Shown: positions 26,701-34,050, numbered from the stretch's first letter. The stretch: DNA of 35,153 nucleotides from Candidatus Binatota bacterium (GCA_011523265.1 WTHD01000395.1:1-35153); one strand, 5' to 3'. Numbers and translations are program-made. The notes: generated by a model not told the origin, from the sequence alone.

Positions 26701-28231
26701 TCGGATCACCGCCCTCAAGCGGGTGGCATCAGGCCCCTGGGGTGCCGAGTTCTTCGCTGAGGCCGGGCAAACCTATCGAGTCCGGGTGAGTCACAACGGA
26801 AGAAGCGTTCCTCTGATCCTCCGCTGGTCCCAGGGACCGCGGCCCGCCAACGACGCCTTCACTGCCGGCGTTGCCCTTGCCGGCGCCGAGGGCGGTGTCG
26901 AAGGGAACAACGAGGGCGCCACCCTGGAACCGGGCGAATTGTTCGGGCAGCTGGCGGCCACCATCTGGTATCGCTGGACGGCGCCCGGCGATGGCGCATG
27001 GGAGTTTGCGTCGAGCAACGAGAACCTGCACGTGCTCGCGTTCGTCGGCGACAGCCTCTCCGAACTGCGGCTGGTTTCGGGCTTGCCTCGCGCTTCGGCC
27101 ACGTTTCCGGCAGGCAGCGGCCAGGAATACCGCATCGCAGTCGCCGCATCCAACGCCTATGCCGCCGGAGGAGCCTTTGAGTTGACTTGGCATACGACCG
27201 AGCGCGGAGCGGCCAACGACGATCTCCAGGGAGCCGAAGAAATCGCGAGTACGCTCTCGTCGTCGCATCTTGTCAAAGCCGATGCCCAAGCGACCGTGGA
27301 GCCCAACGAGCCCATCGAAAGCGGTATCAGAACGGGGTGGTGGGTGTGGACGGCACCGCAGGACGGCCGCTACACGTGGCGGCTCACGGATACGTATTTC
27401 ACCGAGTTGCTGGTGTCGGTGTTCACCGGCGACACCCTCGGAGCATTACGCTTGGTTGCCACGACCGGGCCGGACACCACCGCGACCGAGTTCACTTTTG
27501 CCGCCGTCCGGGGCCGACGCTACTGGATTTCGGTGGGCTTTCAGAACGGCGACCTCGGAGCATTCTGGTTTGGGCCGGCTACCGCAACTTTGGTGTGGGG
27601 ACCGACGCCGTCGAACGACGCGCTGACGGGTGCGGTCTCCCTCACGGGTGCCAGCGGCTCGGTGACGGGATCAAGCGTGTTTGCGACTGCGGAACGCGGC
27701 GAGCGCGGCGGCGCCCTGGGCCACTCGTCTCTGTGGTGGACTTTTGCGGCGCCCGCTGCCGGTTGGTATCGTTTCTGGATTGACGAACCCGACGCGCCCT
27801 GGACAGTGGCCGTCTACAGAGACGCCGGCGACGGGTTCGGCTCGCTGGAGTTGATCGGGACGAGTCAGTTCGCAGGCATCGCGTCCGACGCCGGCGCAGT
27901 CGTATTCCAGGCGGAGGCGGGGGTGCGCTACACGATCCGGCTCGGGCTCACGGGCGACGCCACGGGCGACGAATTCACCCTGCTCTGGGGCGAGGCCGAA
28001 CCCCCGGTGTGGCTCAGATACGCCGGGCGTTTGGAGGACGGCGCCCCGGACGCAAACGGCAACCCGGTCGAACTCTCCGATCCGGGAGACCTGGCGTTCA
28101 ACACTACTGGACTGGAACGGCGCTTTATGTGGGCACGGCGCTCGGGCTGCGGGTTTTCGAACGGAACCCCGAAACCGGCGATCTGGCGCTCGTACAGTCC
28201 CTGGAGGGGAATGTGTCGGATAGCGCGCTGA
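23795..28231 (+). CDS. Large secreted subtilisin-like (S8) serine protease with repeat domains; 3' end frameshifted
   Basis: A 1,478-aa protein. N-terminus MMRRGRTLLLLTAVGLVVAM is a signal peptide or membrane anchor. A propeptide-like region (about 90-300) precedes the S8 catalytic domain with an intact triad: Asp328 (IGVMDTGLNINH), His369 (DADGHGTHVTG) and Ser551 (SSSGTSMASPSVAG). A beta-rich domain follows (about 615-760), then four diverged repeats of about 125 aa starting near residues 886, 1016, 1138 and 1270. They begin PxNDAFT-like, have a central WYRWTAP and a Y-x-I-x-V strand near the end, resembling PPC-type C-terminal domains. Near 28100 the frame leaves coding: the last ~40 residues (RRFMWARRSGCG on) are out-of-frame sequence, and the true continuation is in the frame of 28009-29097. 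It is flanked by inverted repeat copies 4 and 5. Confidence 0.85.
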   Translation: MMRRGRTLLLLTAVGLVVAMLVSKPQPQDHPQTRPESAERMVIDAAMAQIRAHSRGTVREPLVEAAPRGSETPAGGDTPFPDAPVQPPDGYSFVVSHGDMSKARTEREDEAEYERADHDWLGTPEAFDRLVSQAAAAGRDWSFGWLRLAPGASLDDLRQALNGLNVEVLGSAGDLVRARLPGDPARLQAVSDLPSVDGLGAVPTERKIAEGLANEALTQPGDEELPVFITLMTDDPGGQWRRALEGLGAVVGRFDPDIRVYTANVSYDTLATLAEADFVLAVEPIGLVEAAHDTAVPAMGADALRLYQPSSRLFSGIGGAAVPIGVMDTGLNINHVDIASNRESICGANFVYLDPRIDALDLWVDADGHGTHVTGTIAGNGSADPRFAGMAPLVSHIRFAKVLSHEGIGFGDSVIRGMDFLARPTGCPEAGWSAARVKPLIVNMSLGGSALIFEGRGVNQRKLDSIVWGHRQLYVVAQSNENIHGFSNFAAAKNSLAVGAVLDGGELAFFSSHGPTADGRLAPQVVATGFDLHSARGGGSRGAYVSSSGTSMASPSVAGVAALLMDAAPAHREQPALTRARLMASAIKPDPWLEDPIRFPADNSNGPGVLQDRYGLGKASARTSVLNRDRGDGWTSGGAISELQDGEYAYHDIVVPAGASRLDLVMTWDEPPTDTIASAVLNDLDLWLDRDGDCGAGACGEYSSISRTDNVEWVIVRNPPAGTYRAKVVSQRVYTAAPRAALAWTVIRGASTPKLNIDADKAVLHSGDELTLTLTADAYVAAGTRLAADCRDANGSPNCHLAIRDAQATREDGLVSGEEWSDLGSAIALGEIAAGESQEVTLRVANRGEGAARLYFTASAWNARAASISVLVRTHDADQSEAPEAEPPANAAFAAAATLEGEEGSRMLDLLLALPEVGEPVLDPYHGRPSGSAWYIWTAPADRLARFGASRDSDFRDASEVNITVFQGDRITALKRVASGPWGAEFFAEAGQTYRVRVSHNGRSVPLILRWSQGPRPANDAFTAGVALAGAEGGVEGNNEGATLEPGELFGQLAATIWYRWTAPGDGAWEFASSNENLHVLAFVGDSLSELRLVSGLPRASATFPAGSGQEYRIAVAASNAYAAGGAFELTWHTTERGAANDDLQGAEEIASTLSSSHLVKADAQATVEPNEPIESGIRTGWWVWTAPQDGRYTWRLTDTYFTELLVSVFTGDTLGALRLVATTGPDTTATEFTFAAVRGRRYWISVGFQNGDLGAFWFGPATATLVWGPTPSNDALTGAVSLTGASGSVTGSSVFATAERGERGGALGHSSLWWTFAAPAAGWYRFWIDEPDAPWTVAVYRDAGDGFGSLELIGTSQFAGIASDAGAVVFQAEAGVRYTIRLGLTGDATGDEFTLLWGEAEPPVWLRYAGRLEDGAPDANGNPVELSDPGDLAFNTTGLERRFMWARRSGCGFSNGTPKPAIWRSYSPWRGMCRIAR

Positions 28232-29097
28232 TCTGGGACCCACACAGGGAAGAGCTGTACGCGCACGACTGTGGAACCTGGCGCAGATTCTCGCCCGTGG
28301 ATGGAACCCACCGGACGCTCAGGGATGCGGGGACACTCACGATAATCGGTTCCGCCCAGAGCGCTACTCTTTGCGGCGATGTGCTCATGGACCCCGGGGG
28401 ATCGTTCCTCTATGTCTTTGGGCGCCGGGAGGGAGAATCACAAGTCCTCGTCTTCGATTTCCCAATCTTATTCAACACCACGGGGGGCAGTCTCGGGACG
28501 GTGCAGACCGTGGAAATCGATGCTGCCATAATGAGCGCATTGATCTCCAACAGCGGCAGTCACGTGTATGTGCTGACGGGGAATGCGCTGCTCGTCTTTA
28601 AGCGCAATCCGGGAACCGGCGAACTCGCGCAGGTTGGGACTGCCGGAGACTTGTGGGGAGCCGAAGCCATGGCGATCAGCGACGATGACCGCCACCTGTT
28701 TGTCTTCGACGAATTTGGAAACTGGACGACCCTCTTCCAACTGGACGACCCCTCGAACCCGCAATTCCTCGACACCCTGCCGCCATTTGGGAACGCGCCG
28801 CAACCGGAGTTGACCGGGTGTCAAGTCGCCGCCGCGCGAAACGGGTTGCCGGCGGTGGATGCCTTTTGCACCAGTTCCGCCTTCAGCGTGCGATGGCGGT
28901 TGGAAACCGGCGAGCTCGAAGCGACCGACTATGTCGCGAACTGGCAGCAGGATCGTTTTAACAACCATCTGCCCGACTTCGGCTTCGTGCGCGGCATGGC
29001 GGCAAGCCCCGACGGCACGCATGCCTATTTGACGACCGATGATGCAGGGATCGTGGTCTTCGAGCGGGTCGGTAACGAGATGGTCGAGCCCGAGTGA
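28009..29097 (+). CDS. Beta-propeller C-terminal part of the protease, separated by a -1 frameshift
   Basis: From about 28105 this frame encodes blade-like repeats: TGTALYVGTALGLRVFERNP, ETGDLALVQSLEG, HVYVLTGNALLVFKRNPGTG, AYLTTDDAGIVVFERVG. These resemble lactonase/YVTN-type propellers. The frame lies one base back from the protease frame, and the first ~30 codons from GTG 28009 (Arg-rich) look like non-coding overlap with the protease. No ribosome-binding site or signal peptide supports an independent start. I read it as the C-terminal domain of one ~1,760-aa secreted protein, broken by a one-base deletion or sequence error near 28100-28115. It ends at TGA 29097, just before repeat copy 5. 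Confidence 0.7.
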   Translation: MAQIRRAFGGRRPGRKRQPGRTLRSGRPGVQHYWTGTALYVGTALGLRVFERNPETGDLALVQSLEGNVSDSALIWDPHREELYAHDCGTWRRFSPVDGTHRTLRDAGTLTIIGSAQSATLCGDVLMDPGGSFLYVFGRREGESQVLVFDFPILFNTTGGSLGTVQTVEIDAAIMSALISNSGSHVYVLTGNALLVFKRNPGTGELAQVGTAGDLWGAEAMAISDDDRHLFVFDEFGNWTTLFQLDDPSNPQFLDTLPPFGNAPQPELTGCQVAAARNGLPAVDAFCTSSAFSVRWRLETGELEATDYVANWQQDRFNNHLPDFGFVRGMAASPDGTHAYLTTDDAGIVVFERVGNEMVEPE

Positions 29098-29136
29098 AGG
29101 GGGCAGGGATGAGGAGGAGCGCTGGCCACGCTGGTT

Positions 29137-29187
29137 CCTGGGAGCGCGGCCAGCTTGGCCGCGTGCGGGCTGGAAGCCCGCACTCCT
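29137..29187 (-). repeat. Double-hairpin repeat, copy 5 (reverse)
   Basis: GCGGCCA-GCT-TGGCCGC and GCGGGCT-GGA-AGCCCGC bounded by CCTGGGAG and ACTCCT. It lies 39 bp after the protease stop. Confidence 0.93.
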
Positions 29188-29230
29188 GGCCCCCTGTCGC
29201 AGACCGGCACGGCGCAGGACCGGGGTGGGT

Positions 29231-29251
29231 TGAGACGTAATGAAATTCCCC
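29231..29251 (+). repeat. Duplicate of the deoxyhypusine-synthase-like gene start region
   Basis: These 21 bp match 29997-30017 at 20 of 21 positions, including the ATGAAATTCCCC start. The copy is followed by unrelated sequence, so it is a fragment. The two copies bracket P2 and higA. Confidence 0.65.
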
Positions 29252-29342
29252 TCATCAGGATCGGGACCCATGACCAAGACAGGACGATAGCCGCGCTGAC
29301 AATCGGCTTGACACAGGATTGGGCATGGGAGAAAACGACCCT

Positions 29343-29630
29343 ATGAGTGAGTTTAAGGCAGCGACGATTGCTTTCCAGAATGCAACGGTTGCTTTCCAGA
29401 ACGCCTCTCTATGGGCAACCTATGCCCAGGCCGGGGTCGCGGGCCTGGTGGAGTTGGTGCAATGCGTCTTGATTGCCTACGGCTTGAAGATGGTGCAGCG
29501 GAGCAATGCCGATCGGCAACGCCAAACGGACCTTGCCGAGAAACGGCATGAGGAAAGCATGCTGGCCTTTACACCAGCAAGGGGAAGCCTTGCGGACGCT
29601 GATCGAACGGACCGCACCACGGTAAGCTAG
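29343..29630 (+). pseudogene. Small membrane/coiled-coil protein, family member P2, frameshifted
   Basis: From ATG 29343 (GGAG 11 nt upstream; TTG 29319 and ATG 29325 are alternatives) the ORF encodes a short internal repeat (TIAFQNATVAFQNA), a hydrophobic segment (AGVAGLVELVQCVLIAYGL) and a charged helix with R-x-R-x2-D. After the T-run at 29568-29570 the frame reads TPARGSLADADRTDR, unlike its relatives. Dropping one T gives LALHQQGEALRTLIERTAPR with a TAA at 29623-29625, matching the ends of P1 (IERLLERTK) and P3 (QQGEVLAELLRRSA). So P2 carries a +1 insertion or a sequencing error relative to an intact 93-aa member. Function unknown. The higA-like gene follows at once. Confidence 0.6.
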
Positions 29631-29631
29631 C

Positions 29632-29934
29632 GTGCCGATGAAGAATCCGCCACACCCCGGCAAGGTTGTCCGGGTGTCCTGTCTGGAACCGCTCGGATTG
29701 AATGTCACCGAAGGCGCGAAGGTGCTAGGCGTCAGCCGCCAAGCCCTCTCGAACCTGGTGAATTGCCGCGCCCGCATGTCTACCGACATGGCGGTTCGGC
29801 TCGCGAAAGCTTTCGGCTCGACAACGGAGACGTGGATACGCTTGCAGGCGGCCTACGATGTGGCGCAGGCGCAAGCGCGTGAGGATGAAATCGAGGTCGC
29901 GCGCTACGAGCCACGACCAGCGGCGGGACAATAG
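29632..29934 (+). CDS. higA: HigA-type addiction module antitoxin (no toxin partner seen)
   Basis: The 100-aa XRE helix-turn-helix protein of the HigA/VapI family: MPMKNPPHPG start, LGLNVTEGAKVLGVSRQALS as the HTH, MSTDMAVRLAKAFGSTTETW and IRLQAAYDVAQAQ. GTG 29632 gives the common MPMKNPPHPG N-terminus; ATG 29638 is possible. HigA is normally preceded by its RelE-like toxin HigB. Here the preceding ORF is P2, which is not HigB-like, and no HigB follows. It is an orphan antitoxin, or P2 has replaced the partner; the second is speculation. A Cys in NLVNCRARMS replaces the usual Gly of the recognition helix region. Confidence 0.88.
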   Translation: MPMKNPPHPGKVVRVSCLEPLGLNVTEGAKVLGVSRQALSNLVNCRARMSTDMAVRLAKAFGSTTETWIRLQAAYDVAQAQAREDEIEVARYEPRPAAGQ

Positions 29935-30005
29935 GAAAAACACGGAGCGCTGGCTATCAGACCCGGCTGCACGCCGGGTGACGGGCCGCCGGCAAGTGAG
30001 ACGCA

Positions 30006-30971
30006 ATGAAATTCCCCCCCATCGACCCGAGGCAGGCCGCCACCTATCCGCTCAGTCAGCGCAGCAGCAAAGTTGCCGCGCAGGGCTTGGGCACGCCGTG
30101 GCGGGTGGGTGGCAGCCTGAGAGAGTTTCTGCACTCTCTGCCCCGTATTCTGGCCGCTCCCGACCTGGCAGAGGTCGCCAGCCGTATCGCGAGCGCGGTC
30201 CGGTCCGGGCGGCCGGTTGTCCTGGGCATGGGTGCCCACCCGCTCAAAGTCGGCCTGTCCCCGCTGATTATCGATCTTCTGGAGCGCGGCATTATTGCCG
30301 CGATTGCGCTGAACGGGGCCGGTATTATCCACGACTTTGAACTGGCCTATCAGGGGGCGACGTCCGAAGACGTCGCCGCCAGTCTGGATACGGGCCGGTT
30401 CGGCATGGCGCAGGAAACCGGGGAATTTCTGAACGCCGCCATGCAAACCGGGGTGATGCAGCAGGGGGTCGGTATCGGCCGGGCCGTGGGAGACCGTATC
30501 CTCGCGGAACAGTTGCCCCACGCCTCGCTGAGCGTGCTGGCCGCGTGTGCCCGGCTGGAGGTGCCCGCCTGCGTGCATGTCGCGATCGGGACCGATATCA
30601 TCCATATGCACCCCAGCGTGGACGGCCGGGCCATCGGGGAGGGCAGCCTGCGCGACTTTCACCTGCTGACCTCGGTGGTCGCCCAACTGGAGGGCGGGGT
30701 GTTTCTCAACCTGGGCTCCGCGGTGATCATTCCCGAGGTATTCCTGAAAGCGCTCTCGCTGGCGCGGAATCTCGGCCATCCGGTGCGGACACTGACCACG
30801 GTTGATCTCGATTTCATCCGGCACTATCGACCGACCGTCAACGTGGTCCACCGCCCCACCCAACAGGGCGGGCGCGGCTTTCAGCTCACCGGCCACCACG
30901 AAATCCTCTTCCCGCTGCTGTGCGCCGCGGTTTTGGAAGAACTGGAAACAGATGTGCCCGGAAGCGAATGA
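30006..30971 (+). CDS. Deoxyhypusine synthase-like protein
   Basis: A 321-aa protein with a Rossmann-like pattern: VVLGMGAHPLKVGLSPLIID, LNGAGIIHDFELAYQGATSE, HVAIGTDIIHMHP, LNLGSAVIIPEVFLKAL and LTGHHEILFPLL. The segments around NGAGIIHDFE and GSAV resemble bacterial proteins related to deoxyhypusine synthase, but I see no eIF5A-type partner, and the active-site Lys region of true DHS is not evident. A DHS-like or homospermidine-synthase-like NAD enzyme is possible; the substrate is unknown. ATG 30006 has only a weak ribosome-binding site. It may once have been next to gmhA, before the protease/P2/higA block. P3 follows 57 nt later. Confidence 0.6.
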   Translation: MKFPPIDPRQAATYPLSQRSSKVAAQGLGTPWRVGGSLREFLHSLPRILAAPDLAEVASRIASAVRSGRPVVLGMGAHPLKVGLSPLIIDLLERGIIAAIALNGAGIIHDFELAYQGATSEDVAASLDTGRFGMAQETGEFLNAAMQTGVMQQGVGIGRAVGDRILAEQLPHASLSVLAACARLEVPACVHVAIGTDIIHMHPSVDGRAIGEGSLRDFHLLTSVVAQLEGGVFLNLGSAVIIPEVFLKALSLARNLGHPVRTLTTVDLDFIRHYRPTVNVVHRPTQQGGRGFQLTGHHEILFPLLCAAVLEELETDVPGSE

Positions 30972-31028
30972 GCCTGAAGTGAAGAGTTGGGGGCCGGGTG
31001 AGCACATTGTGTCCGGAAGGAGGACGGT

Positions 31029-31271
31029 ATGGAACACGAAATCATCGCGATGTGGGTGCAGACGCTCAGTAGCGTTGTGGGCTTAGGGTGTATCGTGTGG
31101 GGCTTGTTCGCGATGAAGGCGGCCGGCCACCGGCGCGACCGAGAAATTGACGAGCTGGGGAAGGGACTCCAGCAGCAGGGCCGGGCGCTGGAACGCCAGG
31201 GTGCGGCCATGACCCAAGCGTTCACCCAGCAAGGCGAAGTCTTAGCCGAGCTGTTACGGCGCAGCGCCTAG
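31029..31271 (+). CDS. Small membrane/coiled-coil protein, family member P3
   Basis: An 80-aa protein with a strong ribosome-binding site (GGAAGGAGG, about 6 nt before ATG 31029). A hydrophobic segment (VQTLSSVVGLGCIVWGLFAM, about residues 10-29) is followed by HRRDREIDELGKGLQQQG and a long polar, Gln-rich helix ending GEVLAELLRRSA. P1 and P3 share GL-x2-M-x2-AG-x-RRDR-x2-D and a following L-x3-G-x2-[IL]ER. The Gln-rich part is longer than in P1. Single-helix inner-membrane topology with a cytoplasmic coiled coil is inferred from the basic residues after the helix. No known family recognised. It probably follows the DHS-like gene in one transcript. Confidence 0.72.
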   Translation: MEHEIIAMWVQTLSSVVGLGCIVWGLFAMKAAGHRRDREIDELGKGLQQQGRALERQGAAMTQAFTQQGEVLAELLRRSA

Positions 31272-31386
31272 CCCCTCCCAGTCCCCTAGCCGGGCGGCGC
31301 TCCGCCGGCAGAGGGCAAGAGCGATGTGAAACTGAACCATTTTTGCTTTTGCTGACGGTACTGTTCCCGTCGGTGCTTGAGGTTAT

Positions 31387-31418
31387 CTCGGAGGGGTGGC
31401 CGAAGGCCGGGGCGGGTA
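31387..31418 (+). repeat. GC-rich hairpin repeat, family 2, copy 3
   Basis: CTCGGAGGGGTGGCC-GAA-GGCCGGGGCGGGTA without the first arm: a truncated copy in the 235-bp gap before the oxidoreductase gene. Confidence 0.55.
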
Positions 31419-31506
31419 AGGCCGCCGCACCCCAAAACGCCCGGCTGATGCGCGTCCGGCGGAAGTCGTATACAATCGTGGTGTCTTCGGCCCGAATGGA
31501 TACGCC

Positions 31507-32745
31507 ATGAAGTTCATGCTGTTTTTACTGCCCTCAATCCCGGCCACGCTGGAGGAGCGCAAGGCCCTGCGGCCGATTGCCGCGCATTCGGACCGCTGGC
31601 AGGCCATGTTTCAGGAAGTTGTCGAACTCGCCCAGTTTGCCGAAGAGTTGGGCTTTGACGCGGTCGCCTTCCCGGAACACCACCTGCATAGCGAAGGCTT
31701 CGAGATGGGCGCTCCGCCCGAGTTTCTTCTGTACGTGGCCATGCAGACCAAGCGGATACAGGTCGGCCCCATCGGCTATGTGCTGCCCGGCTGGGACCCG
31801 CTGCGCCTGGCGGTGACAACGGCCTGGCTGGACCAGTTGACCCAGGGCCGCTCTTTTGTCGGCTTTGCCCGCGGCTACCAGCAGCGCTGGCTGAACCAGA
31901 TGGCGCAGAAGGTACATATTTCCGCCACGACCAGCGACCAGTCCAGCCTGGATGAGACCAATCGGCGCGCCTTTGAAGAGGTCTACCATATTCTCAAGCT
32001 GGCCTGGTCGGACGAGCCGTTTCGCTTTCAGGGCGAATTTTACGAATATCCCTACCCGTACGAGAGCGGTACGCCCTGGCCGCCCGCGCCGTGGACCCGG
32101 GAATACGGCACGCCGGGAGAACTGGACAGCCAGGGCAACGTCCACCGTATCTCCGTCGTACCCAAGTCCTACCAAAAACCCCATCCCCCGCTGTTTCAGG
32201 CGTTTTCGATCAGCGAGTCCACCATCCGCTGGTGCGCCCGAGAGGGGGTCATTCCCATGATCCTCCTGTCGCGCCACGAACAGGTCCGCCAACTGGCCCA
32301 AATCTATGCCGAAGAGGCCGGTCGGGCCGGACGCTGGCTGCCGCTGGGATCAAATATCGGCGTCCTGCGCCAGATATATTTTGCCGACACCGTTCCGCAG
32401 GCTGTCCGTCTGGCGGAAGAGGGTCTGGTCGGGGTAGGATATAAACGCTTCTGGGGGCATTTTGGTTTTTGGGAAGCGTTTCGCTTTTCCGAGGATGAAC
32501 TCGAATATCCGAGCGGGGAGCAACGTCTGCCCCTAGAGGAGTGGACGGTTGAGCGTATGATACGGGCGAATTATTTGTATGCCGGGCCGGTGGACGACGT
32601 GGTGCGCGGCATAGACGCCCTGGCCGACGCGGCAAACCCGGAATGGTTTGCCTGGCTGTTTGACCAGGGCCTCCTCCCCCGGGCCGAGCTGAGAAAACAA
32701 CTCGAACTCTTCGGCACCCATATTCTGCCCCGCTACCGCTCATGA
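31507..32745 (+). CDS. LLM-class (luciferase-like) flavin-dependent oxidoreductase
   Basis: The 412-aa TIM-barrel protein of the bacterial luciferase-like superfamily: MKFMLFLLPSIPAT start, AQFAEELGFDAVAFPEHHLH (about 40-60), VGPIGYVLPGWDPLRLA, LTQGRSFVGFARGYQQRW. Such enzymes use reduced FMN or F420 to oxidise small organic substrates. The His-rich FPEHHLH motif and the RGYQQRW segment fit an FMN-binding monooxygenase. The substrate is unknown. ATG 31507 has a weak ribosome-binding site. The gene sits just upstream of gspF but is unrelated to secretion; the 9-bp minisatellite begins 4 nt after its stop. Confidence 0.9.
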   Translation: MKFMLFLLPSIPATLEERKALRPIAAHSDRWQAMFQEVVELAQFAEELGFDAVAFPEHHLHSEGFEMGAPPEFLLYVAMQTKRIQVGPIGYVLPGWDPLRLAVTTAWLDQLTQGRSFVGFARGYQQRWLNQMAQKVHISATTSDQSSLDETNRRAFEEVYHILKLAWSDEPFRFQGEFYEYPYPYESGTPWPPAPWTREYGTPGELDSQGNVHRISVVPKSYQKPHPPLFQAFSISESTIRWCAREGVIPMILLSRHEQVRQLAQIYAEEAGRAGRWLPLGSNIGVLRQIYFADTVPQAVRLAEEGLVGVGYKRFWGHFGFWEAFRFSEDELEYPSGEQRLPLEEWTVERMIRANYLYAGPVDDVVRGIDALADAANPEWFAWLFDQGLLPRAELRKQLELFGTHILPRYRS

Positions 32746-32749
32746 CCCA

Positions 32750-32812
32750 GACCCAACGGACCCAACGGACCCAACAGACTCCATAGACTCAACAAACTCA
32801 ACAGACTCAAAA
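32750..32812 (+). repeat. 9-bp minisatellite array 2
   Basis: Seven 9-bp units (GACCCAACG, GACCCAACA, GACTCCATA, GACTCAACA and variants) fill the 69-bp gap between the oxidoreductase and gspF. The array stops 2 nt before the gspF ATG, so the gspF leader has no ribosome-binding site apart from an A-run. Confidence 0.9.
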
Positions 32813-32814
32813 AA

Positions 32815-34050
32815 ATGCCGCAGTTCCAATACCAGGCAACCACCCCGCAAGGGCAGCTGATTGAAGGCGTCAGAGAAGCCGAAGAGGAGCGTGCGGTCGT
32901 GGCCTGGCTCCACACCCAGGGCTATATCCCCCTCAACGTCGCGCTCCCGCACGGCCGGGAAGCAAAAACCGCGCGCAACTGGCAGCTCTCCCTGCCGGAT
33001 TTTCCCTGGCGTGGCCGCGTCACGCAGCGCGACGTGCTGCTCCTGACCCGTGAGCTGGCCACCATGCTTGCGGCCGGGCTGCCCCTGGACCGGGCGCTGT
33101 CCGCCCTGGTCGGGCTGGCGTCAAAACCGGCCCTGAGCCGTGTGGCGGACGACGTGCTGAAGACCGTCCAGCAGGGTAAATCGCTGGCCGATGCCCTAGC
33201 CCAGTACCCCACCATCTTCCCTCCCTTATATCTCAACATGGTTCGGGCCGGAGAAGTCGGCGGCTTTCTGGAGACGGCGTTGCAACGCCTGACGGAATAT
33301 CTTGAGCGTGCCCAGGAGGTCCAGGAGGAAGTGAAGTCGGCGCTGACCTATCCGGTCCTGCTCGTCCTGTTTGGTGCCGGGGCGATAGTCTTCATGTTCA
33401 TCTTCATCCTGCCGCGCTTTGCCGGCTTGTTTGCCGACAGCGGCCAGGCCCTCCCGGCGTCAACCCGGTTCATGCTGGCGACCAGTGAGGTGTTGCGTTC
33501 CTACTGGTGGGGCTTCCTCCTGGCCGGGGCCGGCGGCGTGTTTGGCTGGCAGCGCTATGTGGCCACCCCCCAGGGCCGCCTGGCCTGGGACGGCTTCCGC
33601 CTCCGCCTCCCCCTGCTCGGCTCCTTGCTCCAAAAGCGCGAGGTGGGCCGTTTTTCCCGTACCTTAAGCACCTTGCTGAGCAGCGGGGTGCCGCTGCTCC
33701 AGGGGCTGGAGGTGGTGGAGGCCGTTGTCGAGAACAGCGTCATCCGTCAGGCCGTCAAGGAAGTCCGCGCCGGCGTCCGGGAAGGGCAGGGGCTGGCCGC
33801 CCCGCTCGGCCGCACCGGCGCCTTTCCGTCGCTGGCGCTGCAAATGATCGGGGTGGGCGAGGAAACCGGCCGACTGGACGATATGCTGAAGCAGGTGGCC
33901 GATTACTTTGAACGCGAGACGCAGCGGCAGATCAAGCGGATGACCTCGCTGGTCGAACCCATCCTGTTGCTGACGATGGGACTGATCATCGGTTTTGTGG
34001 TCATTGCCATGCTGGTCGGGATCTTCAGCATCAACGATATGCCCCTCTGA
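32815..34050 (+). CDS. gspF: Type II secretion system inner-membrane protein GspF
   Basis: GspF is the polytopic inner-membrane platform protein of the type II secretion system (PilC homologue). The 411-aa protein starts MPQFQYQATTPQGQLIEGV, has two T2SSF domains (about 70-195 and 275-400; RELATMLAAGLPLDRALSAL, FSRTLSTLLSSGVPLLQGLE) and hydrophobic segments at about 176-197, 228-246 and 381-405. MIGVGEETGRLDDML is typical. The minisatellite directly precedes the ATG with no Shine-Dalgarno sequence, so translation initiation may be unusual. gspE is not upstream in the window. Confidence 0.95.
   Translation: MPQFQYQATTPQGQLIEGVREAEEERAVVAWLHTQGYIPLNVALPHGREAKTARNWQLSLPDFPWRGRVTQRDVLLLTRELATMLAAGLPLDRALSALVGLASKPALSRVADDVLKTVQQGKSLADALAQYPTIFPPLYLNMVRAGEVGGFLETALQRLTEYLERAQEVQEEVKSALTYPVLLVLFGAGAIVFMFIFILPRFAGLFADSGQALPASTRFMLATSEVLRSYWWGFLLAGAGGVFGWQRYVATPQGRLAWDGFRLRLPLLGSLLQKREVGRFSRTLSTLLSSGVPLLQGLEVVEAVVENSVIRQAVKEVRAGVREGQGLAAPLGRTGAFPSLALQMIGVGEETGRLDDMLKQVADYFERETQRQIKRMTSLVEPILLLTMGLIIGFVVIAMLVGIFSINDMPL

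Noticed and set aside
28100-28130. Programmed -1 ribosomal frameshift in the protease gene
   Set aside because: No slippery heptamer or obvious downstream pseudoknot; mutation or sequence error is simpler.
23620-29187. Composite transposon carrying the protease
   Set aside because: The flanking inverted repeats are ~51-bp hairpin elements without a transposase and occur at other loci too; no target duplication seen directly outside them.
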